Part shown: positions 52,870-62,009 of the stretch, piece by piece
Numbering within the stretch: the stretch's first letter is position 1
How the letters are laid out: the number at the start of each line of letters is the position of its first letter
Source: Bradyrhizobium sp. 1
Lineage (GTDB): Bacteria > Pseudomonadota > Alphaproteobacteria > Rhizobiales > Xanthobacteraceae
Length of the DNA stretch: 64,000 bases
Direction: 5' to 3'
Assembly: GCF_023073315.1 (NCBI RefSeq)
Contig: NZ_JADPJH010000018.1
Location: 391,432 to 455,431 of the forward strand
Position numbers and translations under genes: made by a program
Notes under the pieces: generated by a model
What the model saw: only the letters and a program-made list of their open reading frames with translations
What the model was told of the DNA's origin: nothing
Database searches by the model: none

Positions 52870-53172
52870 CTACTGATCCGACCCGAACCTGAACTTGCCG
52901 TCGCCTTCGAGATACGGGCCGCTGCGCATGTAGAGCTGGCCGTTATGGCCGATGAAGAACAGCGTGCCCTTCGGCACCTTCTTGGCGCCCTTCAGCAGCT
53001 CACCGGCATTGCTGGTGCCCATCTTGTAGGAGAAGGTCTTGCCTTCCTTGTCATACGCATAACCCGTGTCTGGCTTGAGCTCCCACGGCGTAGCCGGGGC
53101 TTGCGCCAATGCGGGTGCCGCGAACGCGCCCAGCATCGTTACGAGTGCAAATGTCTTCGTCGAAAATGCCAT
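52870..53172 (-). CDS. Small exported protein of unknown function
   Basis: Protein of 100 residues with a signal peptide (AFSTKTFALVTMLGAFAAPALAQ, split at about residue 24) and a mature chain of about 76 residues rich in Gly and Lys (YAYDKEGKTFSYKMG, GKFRFGSD). No Cys in the mature chain. No family recognised. ATG 53172 has GGGAGG at seven bases; ATG 53175 one codon earlier is also possible, and the longer reading beyond it is not supported. Confidence 0.7.
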   Translation of the reverse strand: MAFSTKTFALVTMLGAFAAPALAQAPATPWELKPDTGYAYDKEGKTFSYKMGTSNAGELLKGAKKVPKGTLFFIGHNGQLYMRSGPYLEGDGKFRFGSDQ

Positions 53173-53365
53173 CATCCATCCTCCCCGCCATTGGGGTGCC
53201 CTGTTTGAACAAATCACGAACGATATTTCCGGGTCAATCCGCAAAACGCCGCAGCGCATCACGTATTGCCCAGTAGTTTGTGATTTTCCCTTCGCCCACC
53301 CGCGACTATGTTCCGCTTTCCGTCTAGAACGCAATTCGACAAAAATATCGGTGGGGATGATTCGA

Positions 53366-53845
53366 ATGAACCATGTCATTAAAGCCTGCTCGGCTGCCGC
53401 GCTGTTGGTCACCGCGCTGGCGCCGGCCGCCCGGGCCGATGATTACCAGCTCAGCCACAACCAGCGGATTTCGTGCAGCCGCGGCCTTGCCCCGGGCAAG
53501 CTGAACACCGCGACCTGTAAATCCTACACCTATCTGTTCAACACCAAGACCTCGGAATATTTCCGCTGCCAGGTCTCGCTGGCACTGACCCGGGACAACA
53601 AGGAAGTCATCAACGTCCAGACCGACGGCGGCTGCACCAAGAAGCCGCGCATCTTCGAGACCGACGGCCATTACGATTTCGACGCCACCGAGACCGAGCC
53701 GCCGAACACCAATTCGTTCTTCGGCCCCGGCGGCTACTCGATCTGGGCCGCTGACATGTCCGCGCAAAAGATCCGTGGCTGTATCACCATCTCGTCCGGC
53801 CTAGGCTCCGACATCTCCAAGTGCCTGGACATGACGTTCCAGTAA
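53366..53845 (+). CDS. Exported protein of unknown function
   Basis: Protein of 159 residues. A signal peptide (NHVIKACSAAALLVTALAPA) and a mature part with five Cys (RISCSRGLAPG, TATCKSYTY, FRCQVSLAL, GGCTKKPRIF, RGCITISS) suggest a periplasmic disulfide-bonded fold. The sequence ends DISKCLDMTFQ. No function is recognised. ATG 53366 has GGGG nine bases upstream; ATG 53357 is possible. It is divergent from the exported protein gene at 52870, so the two may share control. Confidence 0.72.
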   Translation: MNHVIKACSAAALLVTALAPAARADDYQLSHNQRISCSRGLAPGKLNTATCKSYTYLFNTKTSEYFRCQVSLALTRDNKEVINVQTDGGCTKKPRIFETDGHYDFDATETEPPNTNSFFGPGGYSIWAADMSAQKIRGCITISSGLGSDISKCLDMTFQ

Positions 53846-54009
53846 GGCGACAGCCAGCGCTTGGCTGCGCCACCTCGCCGCACCCGCCGGGTTCCCAAAA
53901 ATCGAGCCGGGTCAGCCGTTTACCGCAGTCCTGTTGTGACTATTGGATGGGTTGACCCGACCTCCTCGTCCGGCCAATTTCCCGGCCGGTTTGGGGAGTA
54001 AATACAACC

Positions 54010-54957
54010 ATGAAACGGACGATTTTCGGCGTGGCCGCAGCTCTTGCTCTGGCGGCGTCGGTACCTTGCGCGCATGCGCAATCCTTCATCAACGTGCTGA
54101 CCGGAGGCACCTCCGGCGTCTACTATCCGCTCGGCGTCGCGATCGGGAAGATCTACGGCGACAAGATTCCGAACGTGAAGACGCAGGTGCAGGCCACCAA
54201 GGCGTCGGTCGAAAATTTGATCCTGCTGCAGCAGGGCCGCGGCGAAATCGCCTTCACGCTGGGTGACTCGCTGAAAGCCGCCTGGGACGGCGACGAGGAA
54301 GCCGGCTTCAAGACCAAGCTCGACAAGCTCAGGACCATCGGCGCGATCTATCCGAACTACATCCAGATCGTCGCGACCGCCGAAAGCGGCATCAAGACGC
54401 TGGCGGACCTCAAGGGCAAGAGCCTGTCGGTCGGCGCGCCGAAATCGGGCACTGAGCTGAATTCCCGCGCGATCCTCAGCGCGGCCGGCATGACCTACAA
54501 GGACCTCGGCAAGGTCGAATATCTGCCGTTCGCCGAATCCGTCGATCTCATGAAGAACCGCCAGCTGGGTGCGACGCTTCAGTCGGCCGGCCTTGGCGTG
54601 GCCTCGCTGAAGGATCTCTCGACTTCAAGTCCGATCACGGTGGTATCGGTGCCGAAGGAGACCGTCGACAAGATCGGGCCGCCCTTCATCTCGGCGACCA
54701 TTCCGGCCAACACCTATACCGGCCAGGACAAGGACGTGCCGACGGCGGCCGTGGTCAACTATCTCGTGACGAGCTCGGCGGTGTCCGACGATCTCGCCTA
54801 CCAGATGACGAAACTGGTCTTCGAGTCGCTGCCCGAACTCGCCAACGCGCATGCGGCGGGTAAGGAGATCAAGCTCGAGACCGCCGCCACCGGCAGCCCG
54901 GTTCCGCTGCATCCCGGCGCGATCCGCTATTACAAGGAAAAAGGGCTGATCAAGTAA
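54010..54957 (+). CDS. TAXI-family TRAP transporter solute-binding protein
   Basis: Protein of 315 residues. A signal peptide (TIFGVAAALALAASVPCAHAQ) precedes the TAXI-family opening FINVLTGGTSGVYYPLGVAI. LSVGAPKSGTELNSRAIL, and the C-terminal GSPVPLHPGAIRYYKEKGL, are typical. It captures a carboxylate-type solute, glutamate or 2-oxoglutarate-like in some homologues, for the permease downstream. It is separated from the permease by about 230 bp of repeat-like sequence. Confidence 0.93.
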   Translation: MKRTIFGVAAALALAASVPCAHAQSFINVLTGGTSGVYYPLGVAIGKIYGDKIPNVKTQVQATKASVENLILLQQGRGEIAFTLGDSLKAAWDGDEEAGFKTKLDKLRTIGAIYPNYIQIVATAESGIKTLADLKGKSLSVGAPKSGTELNSRAILSAAGMTYKDLGKVEYLPFAESVDLMKNRQLGATLQSAGLGVASLKDLSTSSPITVVSVPKETVDKIGPPFISATIPANTYTGQDKDVPTAAVVNYLVTSSAVSDDLAYQMTKLVFESLPELANAHAAGKEIKLETAATGSPVPLHPGAIRYYKEKGLIK

Positions 54958-55186
54958 GGTCGGGGTCTTGGTATCTGACGTCTTGGCCGGGCAAAAGCGC
55001 GAAGCGCGTCTTCGGGCGGATGTCCCGGCCATCCACGTTCTTAGGCGAAGCGAGAAAGGTCGTGGATGCCCGGGCCTTCGCCGCGCCGAAGGGGCTTCGG
55101 CCCCGCAGGCGGGACAAGCCCGGACATGACGGCTTGGAGATGCGGTGCCAATGCCATAGGCGTTGGCAAGCAGGGGACGGATTGAA
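54958..55186. repeat. Palindromic repeat-like spacer inside TRAP operon
   Basis: The 229-base gap between the binding protein and the permease is not coding. It contains ATGTCCCGGCCATCCACG-like and GTGGATGCCCGGGC-like pieces in opposite orientations and ends GACAAGCCCGGACATGACGG, as in repeats found elsewhere in the genus. Boundaries are uncertain. Confidence 0.45.
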
Positions 55187-57301
55187 ATGCTGGAAAAGGC
55201 AGAGGGCACCGACGCGGCGCCCATCAAGGTCGAATTCGACAATTTCGAGCACGGCTTTCCGGAAGGTTTTGGCCCGGGCTGGTGGGGCACGCTCGCCTAC
55301 TGGATCGGTATCGCGTTCGCGACCTTCCAGCTCTATGTCGCGGCCTTCAACTATCTGCCGAGCCAGGTGGTGCGCGGCGTCCATGTCGGCTTCCTCGTCC
55401 TGCTCACCTTCGGCCTGATCGGCAATTTCACCGCGAAGAGCAACGCCGGCCGCGCGCTCGGCTGGCTGATCGGCGCCGCCGGTTTCTTCTGCGGGCTCTA
55501 TCAGTGGATCTTCTACGCCGATCTGATCGCGCGCGACGGCGATCCGACCAACGTTGATCTCGCGGTCGGTACGTTGCTCGCGGTGCTGATTTTCGAAGGC
55601 ACGCGGCGGCTGATGGGCCCGGCGCTGCCGCTGATGTGCGGCGCCTGTCTGCTCTACTGGTTCTTCGGACAGTATCTGCCGTCACCGCTCAACCATCGCG
55701 GCTATGGCTTCGACCAGATCGTCACGCATCTGTCGTTCGGCACCGAAGGCTTTTACGGCGTGCCGATCTACGTCTCGGCGACCTACATCTTCCTGTTCAT
55801 CCTGTTCGGCTCGTTCCTGGAGCGCGCCGGTATGATCCAGCTGTTCACCGACGTCTCGCTCGGGCTGTTCGGCCGCACCCGCGGCGGACCGGCCAAGGTC
55901 GCGGTGTTCGCCTCGGGCATGATGGGCACGATCTCCGGCTCCGGCGTTGCCAACGTCGTCACCGTCGGCCAGTTCACGATCCCGCTGATGATCAGGTTCG
56001 GCTATCGCCGCGCCTTCGCCGCCGGCGTCGAGGCCACGGCCTCGATGGGCGGCCAGATCATGCCGCCGGTGATGGGCGCGGTCGCCTTCATCATGGCGGA
56101 GACGCTCGGCGTCCAATATTCGGAAATCGTGAGGGCGGCCGCGATCCCCGCGATCCTCTACTTCGCCTCGGCGTTCTGGATGGTGCATCTGGAAGCCGGC
56201 AAGCACGGCCTCACAGGCATGAAGAAGTCGGAGACCCCGAGCGCCTGGAAGGCACTGGTGAAGGGTTGGTACCTTGTGCTGCCGCTCGCCGCGCTGGTCT
56301 ACATGCTGTTCGAAGGCTTTACACCGCTCTATGCTGGCAGCATGGGCCTAGCGCTGACGGTCGCGCTGATCCTCGGCGCGAGCATCACGGCGGGCGTCTC
56401 GGCCACCGCGATCCGTTACATCTTCTGGATCGGGCTCGCGCTCGTCGTCGCCGCGCTGTCGCGTGACGGCCTTCAGATCGTGCCGGTCGGGTGCGTCGTC
56501 GTCGCCCTGATCCTCATCACCGCCTTCGTCCGCGGCGGCGTGGCGGCGCTGCGTGCCTGCCGTGACTCGCTTGCCGAGAGTGCAAAGTCCGCCATCACGG
56601 TCGGTATGGCCTGTGCCATCGTCGGCGTCATCATCGGCATGATGTCGCAGACCGGCGTCGGCACCATCTTCGGCGGCTGGGTGATCGGGCTCGGCGAGAA
56701 GAGCCTGTTCCTGGCACTGATCATGACCATGCTGCTCTCGATCCTGCTCGGCACCGGCATCCCGACCATCCCGACCTACATCATCACCGCCGCGCTCGCA
56801 GCGCCTGCGCTGGCCAAGCTCGGCGTGCCGCTGATCGCAAGCCACATGTTTGCGTTCTATTACGGCATCATGGCCGACCTCTCGCCGCCGGTGGCGCTCG
56901 CCGCGCTCGCGGCGGCGCCGATCGCGAAGGAGAATCCGGACAAGATCGGCTGGGAGGCGATGCGCATCGCGCTCGCCGGTTACGTCATCCCCTTCATCTT
57001 TGTCTATTCGCCGGCGCTGATGCTGCAGGCTGGCGATCCCATGGCGGCAACGCTCGGCTTCTACGGCGCGGTGGCGCTCGCGAGCTTCAAGGCGCTGGTG
57101 GCGATCGCACTGTTCGGCATGGTCGCGATCGGCTTCCTGTTCACGCGGCTGACGCTGCTCGAACGGGTGGTCGCGCTCGGCGCCGCGATGTGCCTGCTCG
57201 GCGACTTCCCGTTCAGCGACACCGCGGGCTTCCTGCTCTCGGCAGCGCTCGTGCTGTGGCAGTGGCGGCAGCGGCCGCCGGCCGTGGTCGAGGCAGTGTG
57301 A
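55187..57301 (+). CDS. TRAP transporter permease (fused DctQ-DctM type)
   Basis: Protein of 704 residues with many membrane helices. A short N-terminal DctQ-like part (about 30-170) is joined to the DctM-like TRAP permease with signatures GLFGRTRGGPAKVAVFASGM, TASMGGQIMPPVMGAVAFIM, and GLGEKSLFLALIMTMLLSIL. It imports a solute using a sodium or proton gradient with the TAXI receptor. ATG 55187 follows GGGGA; a TTG further up is rejected. Its stop overlaps the GTG of the DUF1850 gene as GTGA. Confidence 0.95.
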   Translation: MLEKAEGTDAAPIKVEFDNFEHGFPEGFGPGWWGTLAYWIGIAFATFQLYVAAFNYLPSQVVRGVHVGFLVLLTFGLIGNFTAKSNAGRALGWLIGAAGFFCGLYQWIFYADLIARDGDPTNVDLAVGTLLAVLIFEGTRRLMGPALPLMCGACLLYWFFGQYLPSPLNHRGYGFDQIVTHLSFGTEGFYGVPIYVSATYIFLFILFGSFLERAGMIQLFTDVSLGLFGRTRGGPAKVAVFASGMMGTISGSGVANVVTVGQFTIPLMIRFGYRRAFAAGVEATASMGGQIMPPVMGAVAFIMAETLGVQYSEIVRAAAIPAILYFASAFWMVHLEAGKHGLTGMKKSETPSAWKALVKGWYLVLPLAALVYMLFEGFTPLYAGSMGLALTVALILGASITAGVSATAIRYIFWIGLALVVAALSRDGLQIVPVGCVVVALILITAFVRGGVAALRACRDSLAESAKSAITVGMACAIVGVIIGMMSQTGVGTIFGGWVIGLGEKSLFLALIMTMLLSILLGTGIPTIPTYIITAALAAPALAKLGVPLIASHMFAFYYGIMADLSPPVALAALAAAPIAKENPDKIGWEAMRIALAGYVIPFIFVYSPALMLQAGDPMAATLGFYGAVALASFKALVAIALFGMVAIGFLFTRLTLLERVVALGAAMCLLGDFPFSDTAGFLLSAALVLWQWRQRPPAVVEAV

Positions 57302-57675
57302 GCCTCTGCCTCGCAACAGCCGGAGGCGTGAAGGCGCTCGCGCTGTCCGCCTTTACGCTGGTGTGGACGCATTCGATCGCCAAGGTCGATTGGCAGGAGG
57401 ACTGGCGCGTCACGCCCGCCGGCCTCGCGCTGGTGCAGGCCCGCGTCAAGGGCACCGGCCCCGGCATGGAGCCGCCGCCCGAGGCGCGGCTGGTCGATGG
57501 CTGGTTTCAGTGGAGGCCTGAGCGTGCGCCGATGCCGGAGGTGGTGCTCGGGAATTCCGGCGCGGCGGGGGAGTGGCGGCTGTGTCATGGTGGGGAGTGC
57601 CGGACATTGTCGGAGATTGTCGGGCATCCCATCGGTGCTAACGTCACCAAGATGAGCATCTGCAAAGATCCGTAG
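57298..57675 (+). CDS. DUF1850 domain protein, TRAP-associated
   Basis: Protein of 125 residues. TLVWTHSIAKVDWQEDWRVT, ARVKGTGPGMEPPPEARLVD and GWFQWRPE match DUF1850, a small domain that accompanies TAXI-type TRAP systems. Its role is not known; a chaperone or membrane-proximal assembly factor has been supposed. GTG at 57298 overlaps the permease stop (GTGA), giving translational coupling. Its TAG stop lies in a palindromic repeat. Confidence 0.85.
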   Translation: MSLCLATAGGVKALALSAFTLVWTHSIAKVDWQEDWRVTPAGLALVQARVKGTGPGMEPPPEARLVDGWFQWRPERAPMPEVVLGNSGAAGEWRLCHGGECRTLSEIVGHPIGANVTKMSICKDP

Positions 57676-57705
57676 CCCGGATATCGCTTCGCTCATTCGG
57701 GTTAC
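57672..57705. repeat. Palindromic repeat overlapping the stop codon
   Basis: GTAGCCCGGATATCGCTTCG followed by CTCATTCGGGTTAC forms an imperfect hairpin related to the repeat at 9975-10009. As there, the TAG of its left arm is the stop codon of the preceding gene. Confidence 0.65.
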
Positions 57706-57734
57706 AATCAGAACAACAACACGGGAGACACGGG

Positions 57735-58541
57735 ATGGATCGGCTCAAGGGCAAGGTTGCGATGGTGGTGGGCGCCGGCTCGATCGGGCCCGGCTGGGGC
57801 AACGGCAAGGCCACCGCGGTGACCTTTGCGCGCGAGGGCGCGCAGGTGTTTTGCGTCGATCGCAACGGTGCGGCCGCCGAGGAGACCGCGAAGATCATCA
57901 CCGGCGAAGGCGGTAAGGCGACGGCGTTCACCGCGGACGTCGCGCGCGCGAGCGACATTGAGGCGATGTTGGCGGCGTGCCTGAAGGCTTATGGTCGCAT
58001 CGACGTGCTCGACAACAATGTCGGCATTGCCGAGATGGGCAGCGTCGTCGAGGTCGCCGAGGAGAGCTGGGACCGCGTCTTCACCGTCAACCTCAAGAGT
58101 GCCTATCTCGCCATGAAGCACGCCATCCCCGTGATGGTGAAGCAGGGCGGCGGCTCCATCATCAACATCTCCTCGATCGCCTCGATCCGCCATGTCGGGA
58201 TTTCCTATGTCAGCTACAACGCCAGCAAGGCGGCGATGAACCAACTGACGCGCTCCACCGCGGTCGAGTTCGCGAAGGACCATGTGCGCGTGAATGCGAT
58301 CCTGCCCGGCCTGATGAAGACGCCGATGGTGGAGCATTCCGCGGGCCTTGCGAACAGCTACGCCAGGGGCGACGTCGAGGCAATGTGGCGCGCCCGCGAT
58401 GCGCAAGTGCCGATGGGCCACATGGGCGAAGCCTGGGACGTCGCGAACGCGGCGCTGTTCCTGGCGTCGGACGAGTCGAAATATGTCACGGGGATCGAGC
58501 TGGTGGTGGACGGCGGGATCACCTCCAAGGCGGGGGCGTAA
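57735..58541 (+). CDS. Short-chain dehydrogenase/reductase (SDR)
   Basis: Protein of 268 residues. The catalytic Ser and Tyr-Lys are in IINISSIAS and YVSYNASKAAMNQ, NNVG replaces NNAG, and the C-terminus is EAWDVANAALFLASDESKYV then GIELVVDGG. The cofactor-binding loop reads GAGSIGPGWGNGKA, longer than the usual TGxxxGxG. GGGAGA precedes the ATG by seven bases. A small-molecule alcohol or ketone substrate is likely but unknown. Confidence 0.92.
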   Translation: MDRLKGKVAMVVGAGSIGPGWGNGKATAVTFAREGAQVFCVDRNGAAAEETAKIITGEGGKATAFTADVARASDIEAMLAACLKAYGRIDVLDNNVGIAEMGSVVEVAEESWDRVFTVNLKSAYLAMKHAIPVMVKQGGGSIINISSIASIRHVGISYVSYNASKAAMNQLTRSTAVEFAKDHVRVNAILPGLMKTPMVEHSAGLANSYARGDVEAMWRARDAQVPMGHMGEAWDVANAALFLASDESKYVTGIELVVDGGITSKAGA

Positions 58542-58558
58542 GCACAGTCTCACACTCC

Positions 58559-58600
58559 GCTGTCGTCCCCGGGCGGCGCTCGCTTGTCCGGGACGACAGC
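58559..58600. terminator. Hairpin between convergent genes (repeat-derived)
   Basis: GCTGTCGTCCCCGG (58559-58572) pairs with CCGGGACGACAGC (58588-58600) with a one-base bulge. It lies between converging SDR and membrane-protein genes and could end both transcripts. No T-run follows. Confidence 0.45.
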
Positions 58601-58605
58601 GGCGC

Positions 58606-59376
58606 TTACTGCGCCAGCGCCAGAATCCCACCGGCAAACGAATGCCACGCGGCCGTCTCGCTGATCGGCCAGTTCAGCACCTTCACCGCCAGCAGCGCGA
58701 GCGTGCCGGTGATGTAGACAGGATGCACGCGGCCTTCGGTGCGCCAGTCGCGTACCATGGCGACGACGAGCAGGAGCGAGGCGACCATGGCTGGCGCAAT
58801 CGTTACCGGCACCGGCGGCGGGCCGGGCGGTCCGGGAGGGGCCAGGAAGGTCAGGAACCAGCGCGCGATCGCGGCATCGAGGATCGAAACTGCGGCGAGC
58901 AGTATCAGGCGCTTGTGAATCTCGGGCCGGCGCGTGTTCATGATCGCAAGCACGAACACAACGGCAAAGAACGCGATGCCGCTCATCGGCACGATCGAGA
59001 AGGCGATGCCGGCCTCTCGCTGCCCGAGCGCGGCGGAGTGCTGCATCACATGCACGGACGCAAGGAAACCGAAGATCGTCATTGCGGTCGCGAGCGAAAC
59101 GCCGACCATCCCGAGCGCGCGGTGATTGACCACGCGGCCCGACGCGGCGAGCCAGGTCTGGATCACGAAATAGAGAGACCAGGTGAAGAACAAGAGTCCG
59201 TGAAAATGAATCACCGGGCTTGCAGAAAATGTCCGGTGAGCGAGCGGCACAAAATAGGTCGGTGCGAAGCCGAGAAATGCGGTGGCGGCGCAGGCCAGGG
59301 CCATGTGGAGATAAAAATATCGTGCAGGCGACGCATCACGCGCGCGTACACGACGGTCGTCGATCAAGGTCGTCAT
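58606..59376 (-). CDS. Membrane protein of unknown function
   Basis: Protein of 256 residues with about seven hydrophobic segments, for example YFYLHMALACAATAFLGFAP, IHFHGLLFFTWSLYFVIQTW and MTIFGFLASVHVMQH. HFHG and several other His sit at membrane edges, but no haem or metal motif is clear. The Pro-rich loop APPGPPGPPPVP precedes the last helices. I do not recognise the family. It is followed at 77 bp by the antiporter gene on the same strand. Confidence 0.8.
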   Translation of the reverse strand: MTTLIDDRRVRARDASPARYFYLHMALACAATAFLGFAPTYFVPLAHRTFSASPVIHFHGLLFFTWSLYFVIQTWLAASGRVVNHRALGMVGVSLATAMTIFGFLASVHVMQHSAALGQREAGIAFSIVPMSGIAFFAVVFVLAIMNTRRPEIHKRLILLAAVSILDAAIARWFLTFLAPPGPPGPPPVPVTIAPAMVASLLLVVAMVRDWRTEGRVHPVYITGTLALLAVKVLNWPISETAAWHSFAGGILALAQ

Positions 59377-59453
59377 CAGGAATGAGTCTGGAGGGGCGGC
59401 GTTTGGTTCAAGCCGCTAGCCATCTGTATGGGTTAACGCGCGCTGCACCGAGC

Positions 59454-60998
59454 TTACCCGCCCGCGCTCAATTCTGCGAGATCGAGCTCGCCCTCAAGGC
59501 GGTGGAAAGCATCGTCGCCGATCACTTCGGTGGCGCGGAGGTGGAAAATCGATTTGCGCGCGGCTTCGATGGCGCGGCGGCGCAGGGGATCGGCGGGAAG
59601 CTCGCCATTGGGGATGCCGCCGTGGGGATCGTCGTCGGCCTGCATCAGGAGGGCACGATATTCGAGCCGCAGGATTTCGGCTTCCTCCGACGGATCGTCC
59701 TCGATCGCATCGAGCGCCGCGCGATAGGCGACCGCGCGGGCGCGCGCGACCTCGATGCCGACGGGATCATCGTCCTTGAGGCCGAAGGCGAGGATCAGCG
59801 GCCGCAAGGTCAGGCCCTGGATGATAAGCGATCCCAGCACCACGGCGAAGGCGATGAAGACGATGAAGTCGCGATAGGGAAAGTTTTCCGGCAGCGCAAA
59901 GGCGGTGGCGAGCGTGACGAGGCCGCGCATACCGCACCAGGAGATGATGAGGCCGCCCTTGAGCGAAACGACGGCGCCGGGGTCCTTCGGATGATAGAGC
60001 CCGTAGTTGATCAGCACGCGCAATGTCGTGCGGTAGAACGTCACCCAGAGCAGCCGCACCAGCACCACTGTGACCAGGATCCAGGCTGCCGCCACGCAAT
60101 ATTCCCAGCGGACCTCGGCGTCCAGCCGCGTCCAGATCGGCCGCATCTGCATGCCGATCAGCATGAAGGCGAGCACGTTGAGCACGAACACCATCGTCTC
60201 CCACACCGCATAGGACGGCACGCGCAGCCGCGCCGGCATGCGTTCGCCCGCGCTGCGCGCGAGAGCGATGGCGTAGACCACGATGGTGAGGATACCGGAG
60301 AGGCCGAGATGCTCGGCGGCGATCCAGATCATGAAGGTGGTGGCGAACTGCACGATGATCGCGCTCGGCGCCTCCGTCACGCGTTCCATGATCGGCGGGA
60401 TGAGGCGGGCTGCGACAAGACCGGCGACGACGCTGCCGACCAGCGCCAGCGCCATTGTCGGCGCGACCTGGCTCCATGCCAGATGCTCGGTGGCGACCGC
60501 GCCGACGGCGATGCGATAGATCAGCAGCGAAGTGGCATCGTTGAGCAGGCTTTCGCCCTCCAGGACCTTCACCATGCGGTGGGGCAGCTTGACCTGACTG
60601 AGGATCGCGACCGCGGCCGCGGCGTCAGGCGGTGCCACGATGGCGCCGAGCGCGATGGCGGCGGCCCAGGGCATGTCGGGCATCAGCCGGTGCGCGACAT
60701 AGGCCACGCCCACGGTGGTCAGGCCGACCGCGGCGACGACCAGGGTCGCAACCGGAACCCAGTTGTTGCGCAGATCCCGCAGCGAGGTGTCGAAAGCGGC
60801 ATCCAGCAGGACCGGTGCGACAAAAAGCGCCAATGCCAGGTCCGGCTCCAGCGCCCAGGTCGGGCTCGACGGCACGAAAGCGATCAGCGCGCCGCCGATG
60901 GCGAGGAAGGTCGGGTAAGGGACCTTGATCCGCCGCGCCAGCGCCGATAATGCAACAGCGCCGAGCAGAAGTGCGATGATCCATTCGAATGTCGACAC
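59454..60998 (-). CDS. CPA1 family Na+/H+ antiporter
   Basis: Protein of 514 residues. About 12 membrane helices span the first 400 residues, with a hydrophilic C-terminal tail. Conserved motifs are LGAIVAPPDAAAAVAILSQV, the ion-binding region EGESLLNDATSLLIYRIA and GMRGLVTLATAFALP. It exchanges Na+ or K+ for protons and helps control pH. A GTG start at 60998 has GGGGA seven bases upstream and starts on the first helix (VSTFEWIIALLLGAVALSAL), so the longer reading to 61109 is rejected. Confidence 0.93.
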   Translation of the reverse strand: MSTFEWIIALLLGAVALSALARRIKVPYPTFLAIGGALIAFVPSSPTWALEPDLALALFVAPVLLDAAFDTSLRDLRNNWVPVATLVVAAVGLTTVGVAYVAHRLMPDMPWAAAIALGAIVAPPDAAAAVAILSQVKLPHRMVKVLEGESLLNDATSLLIYRIAVGAVATEHLAWSQVAPTMALALVGSVVAGLVAARLIPPIMERVTEAPSAIIVQFATTFMIWIAAEHLGLSGILTIVVYAIALARSAGERMPARLRVPSYAVWETMVFVLNVLAFMLIGMQMRPIWTRLDAEVRWEYCVAAAWILVTVVLVRLLWVTFYRTTLRVLINYGLYHPKDPGAVVSLKGGLIISWCGMRGLVTLATAFALPENFPYRDFIVFIAFAVVLGSLIIQGLTLRPLILAFGLKDDDPVGIEVARARAVAYRAALDAIEDDPSEEAEILRLEYRALLMQADDDPHGGIPNGELPADPLRRRAIEAARKSIFHLRATEVIGDDAFHRLEGELDLAELSAGG

Positions 60999-61111
60999 GC
61001 GTGTCCCCGAAACCGATTTGAGCCGTGCCACAAGGTAGTACCAATCCGGCCGTATGATGGATAGTACGGCCCCAAGGCAAGACTGAAGAAGACTTTCCGA
61101 CAGCAACAAGC

Positions 61112-61876
61112 ATGCGCTTTCAAAAACTCGTTCAATTGTCGGGGGCCGTGGTGCTCTCTGTGCTTTCGCTCAGTGCGGCCCATGCGGCGACCGGCGGTGA
61201 GCCCGCTGTCGTCGTGCAGGTCGATATCGCACCGTGCCTCGCGGCAGGCGCGGCGGACGACATGGACAAGGCGACCTCCGCCTGCGCCGCCGTCATCGAC
61301 AATGAGAAGACGGCCAAGGCGGACCTGGTCAAGGCGCTGATCGCGCGCGGCGCGCTTTATGCACGGCACGACGAGATCGATCGTGCGATCGCCGACGACA
61401 GCCGTGCTCTTTTACTCGACGCCACGCTGGCGGACGTTTTCAACGCGCGGGGCGAGCTCTGGCTGAAAAAGGGCGACAAGCCCAAGGCGGTGCAGGATTT
61501 CGGCGCGGCGCTGAAGATCGATCCGAACCACGAGAAGGCCAAGGCCAATCACAAGGCGATTGCGCGCGAACTCGAACGGATCGGCGCGCAGATGGCTGTC
61601 GCCGGCAAGCCCAGCTTTAATTGCAGGAGCGCGGGCCGCGCCGTGGAGAAGGCAATCTGCGGAAATCGCGAGCTCGCCGATCTCGATCGCGAGATCTTTG
61701 CGTCGAACGCCCGCGTAATCAGGGAAGCGCGCAACGCAGCCGAGGCCAAGGCGCTCCAGCGCGAGCAGGACGATTTTGTTGCCCGCCGAAATGCAGGGTT
61801 CGCCCGGCCGGGCTACGATCTGAAGAAGGTGATGCAGGAGCGGCTGCAACGGATCAACGGGGTCGATGGGTATTGA
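61112..61876 (+). CDS. Exported TPR protein with LprI-like (DUF1311) C-terminal domain
   Basis: Protein of 254 residues. A signal peptide (LVQLSGAVVLSVLSLSAAHA) is followed by a few TPR units (DRAIADDSRALLLDATLADV, FNARGELWLKKGDKPKAVQD, FGAALKIDPNHEKAK). The C-terminal domain begins FNCRSAGRAVEKAICGNREL and ends GFARPGYDLKKVMQERLQRI, matching the lysozyme-inhibitor LprI-like DUF1311 family with two conserved Cys. It is paralogous to the next gene but has fewer TPRs. A periplasmic role in cell-wall protection is inferred. Confidence 0.85.
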   Translation: MRFQKLVQLSGAVVLSVLSLSAAHAATGGEPAVVVQVDIAPCLAAGAADDMDKATSACAAVIDNEKTAKADLVKALIARGALYARHDEIDRAIADDSRALLLDATLADVFNARGELWLKKGDKPKAVQDFGAALKIDPNHEKAKANHKAIARELERIGAQMAVAGKPSFNCRSAGRAVEKAICGNRELADLDREIFASNARVIREARNAAEAKALQREQDDFVARRNAGFARPGYDLKKVMQERLQRINGVDGY

Positions 61877-61902
61877 GGGGATCTTTCGCCTCGTGAGAAG
61901 TC

Positions 61903-61930
61903 GTCATGCCCGGGCAAGCGCGGCCATGAC
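61903..61930. repeat. Short palindromic sequence
   Basis: GTCATGCCCGGGC and GCGGCCATGAC lie in opposite orientation in the 133-bp gap between the two TPR/LprI genes. Similar to intergenic repeats elsewhere in the window; weak as a terminator. Confidence 0.4.
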
Positions 61931-62009
61931 GGTGTGGACGGGTCCGAATTGAACCCATCCCTTCCCCGCCGCGACAATGGTGAACACCTGATGTCACGGA
62001 GCCTACGCC

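Noticed and set aside
59220..60950. A 576-codon plus-strand frame opposite the antiporter.
   Set aside because: Antisense of membrane-helix coding sequence, rich in Arg/His/Asp; the antiporter has clear motifs.
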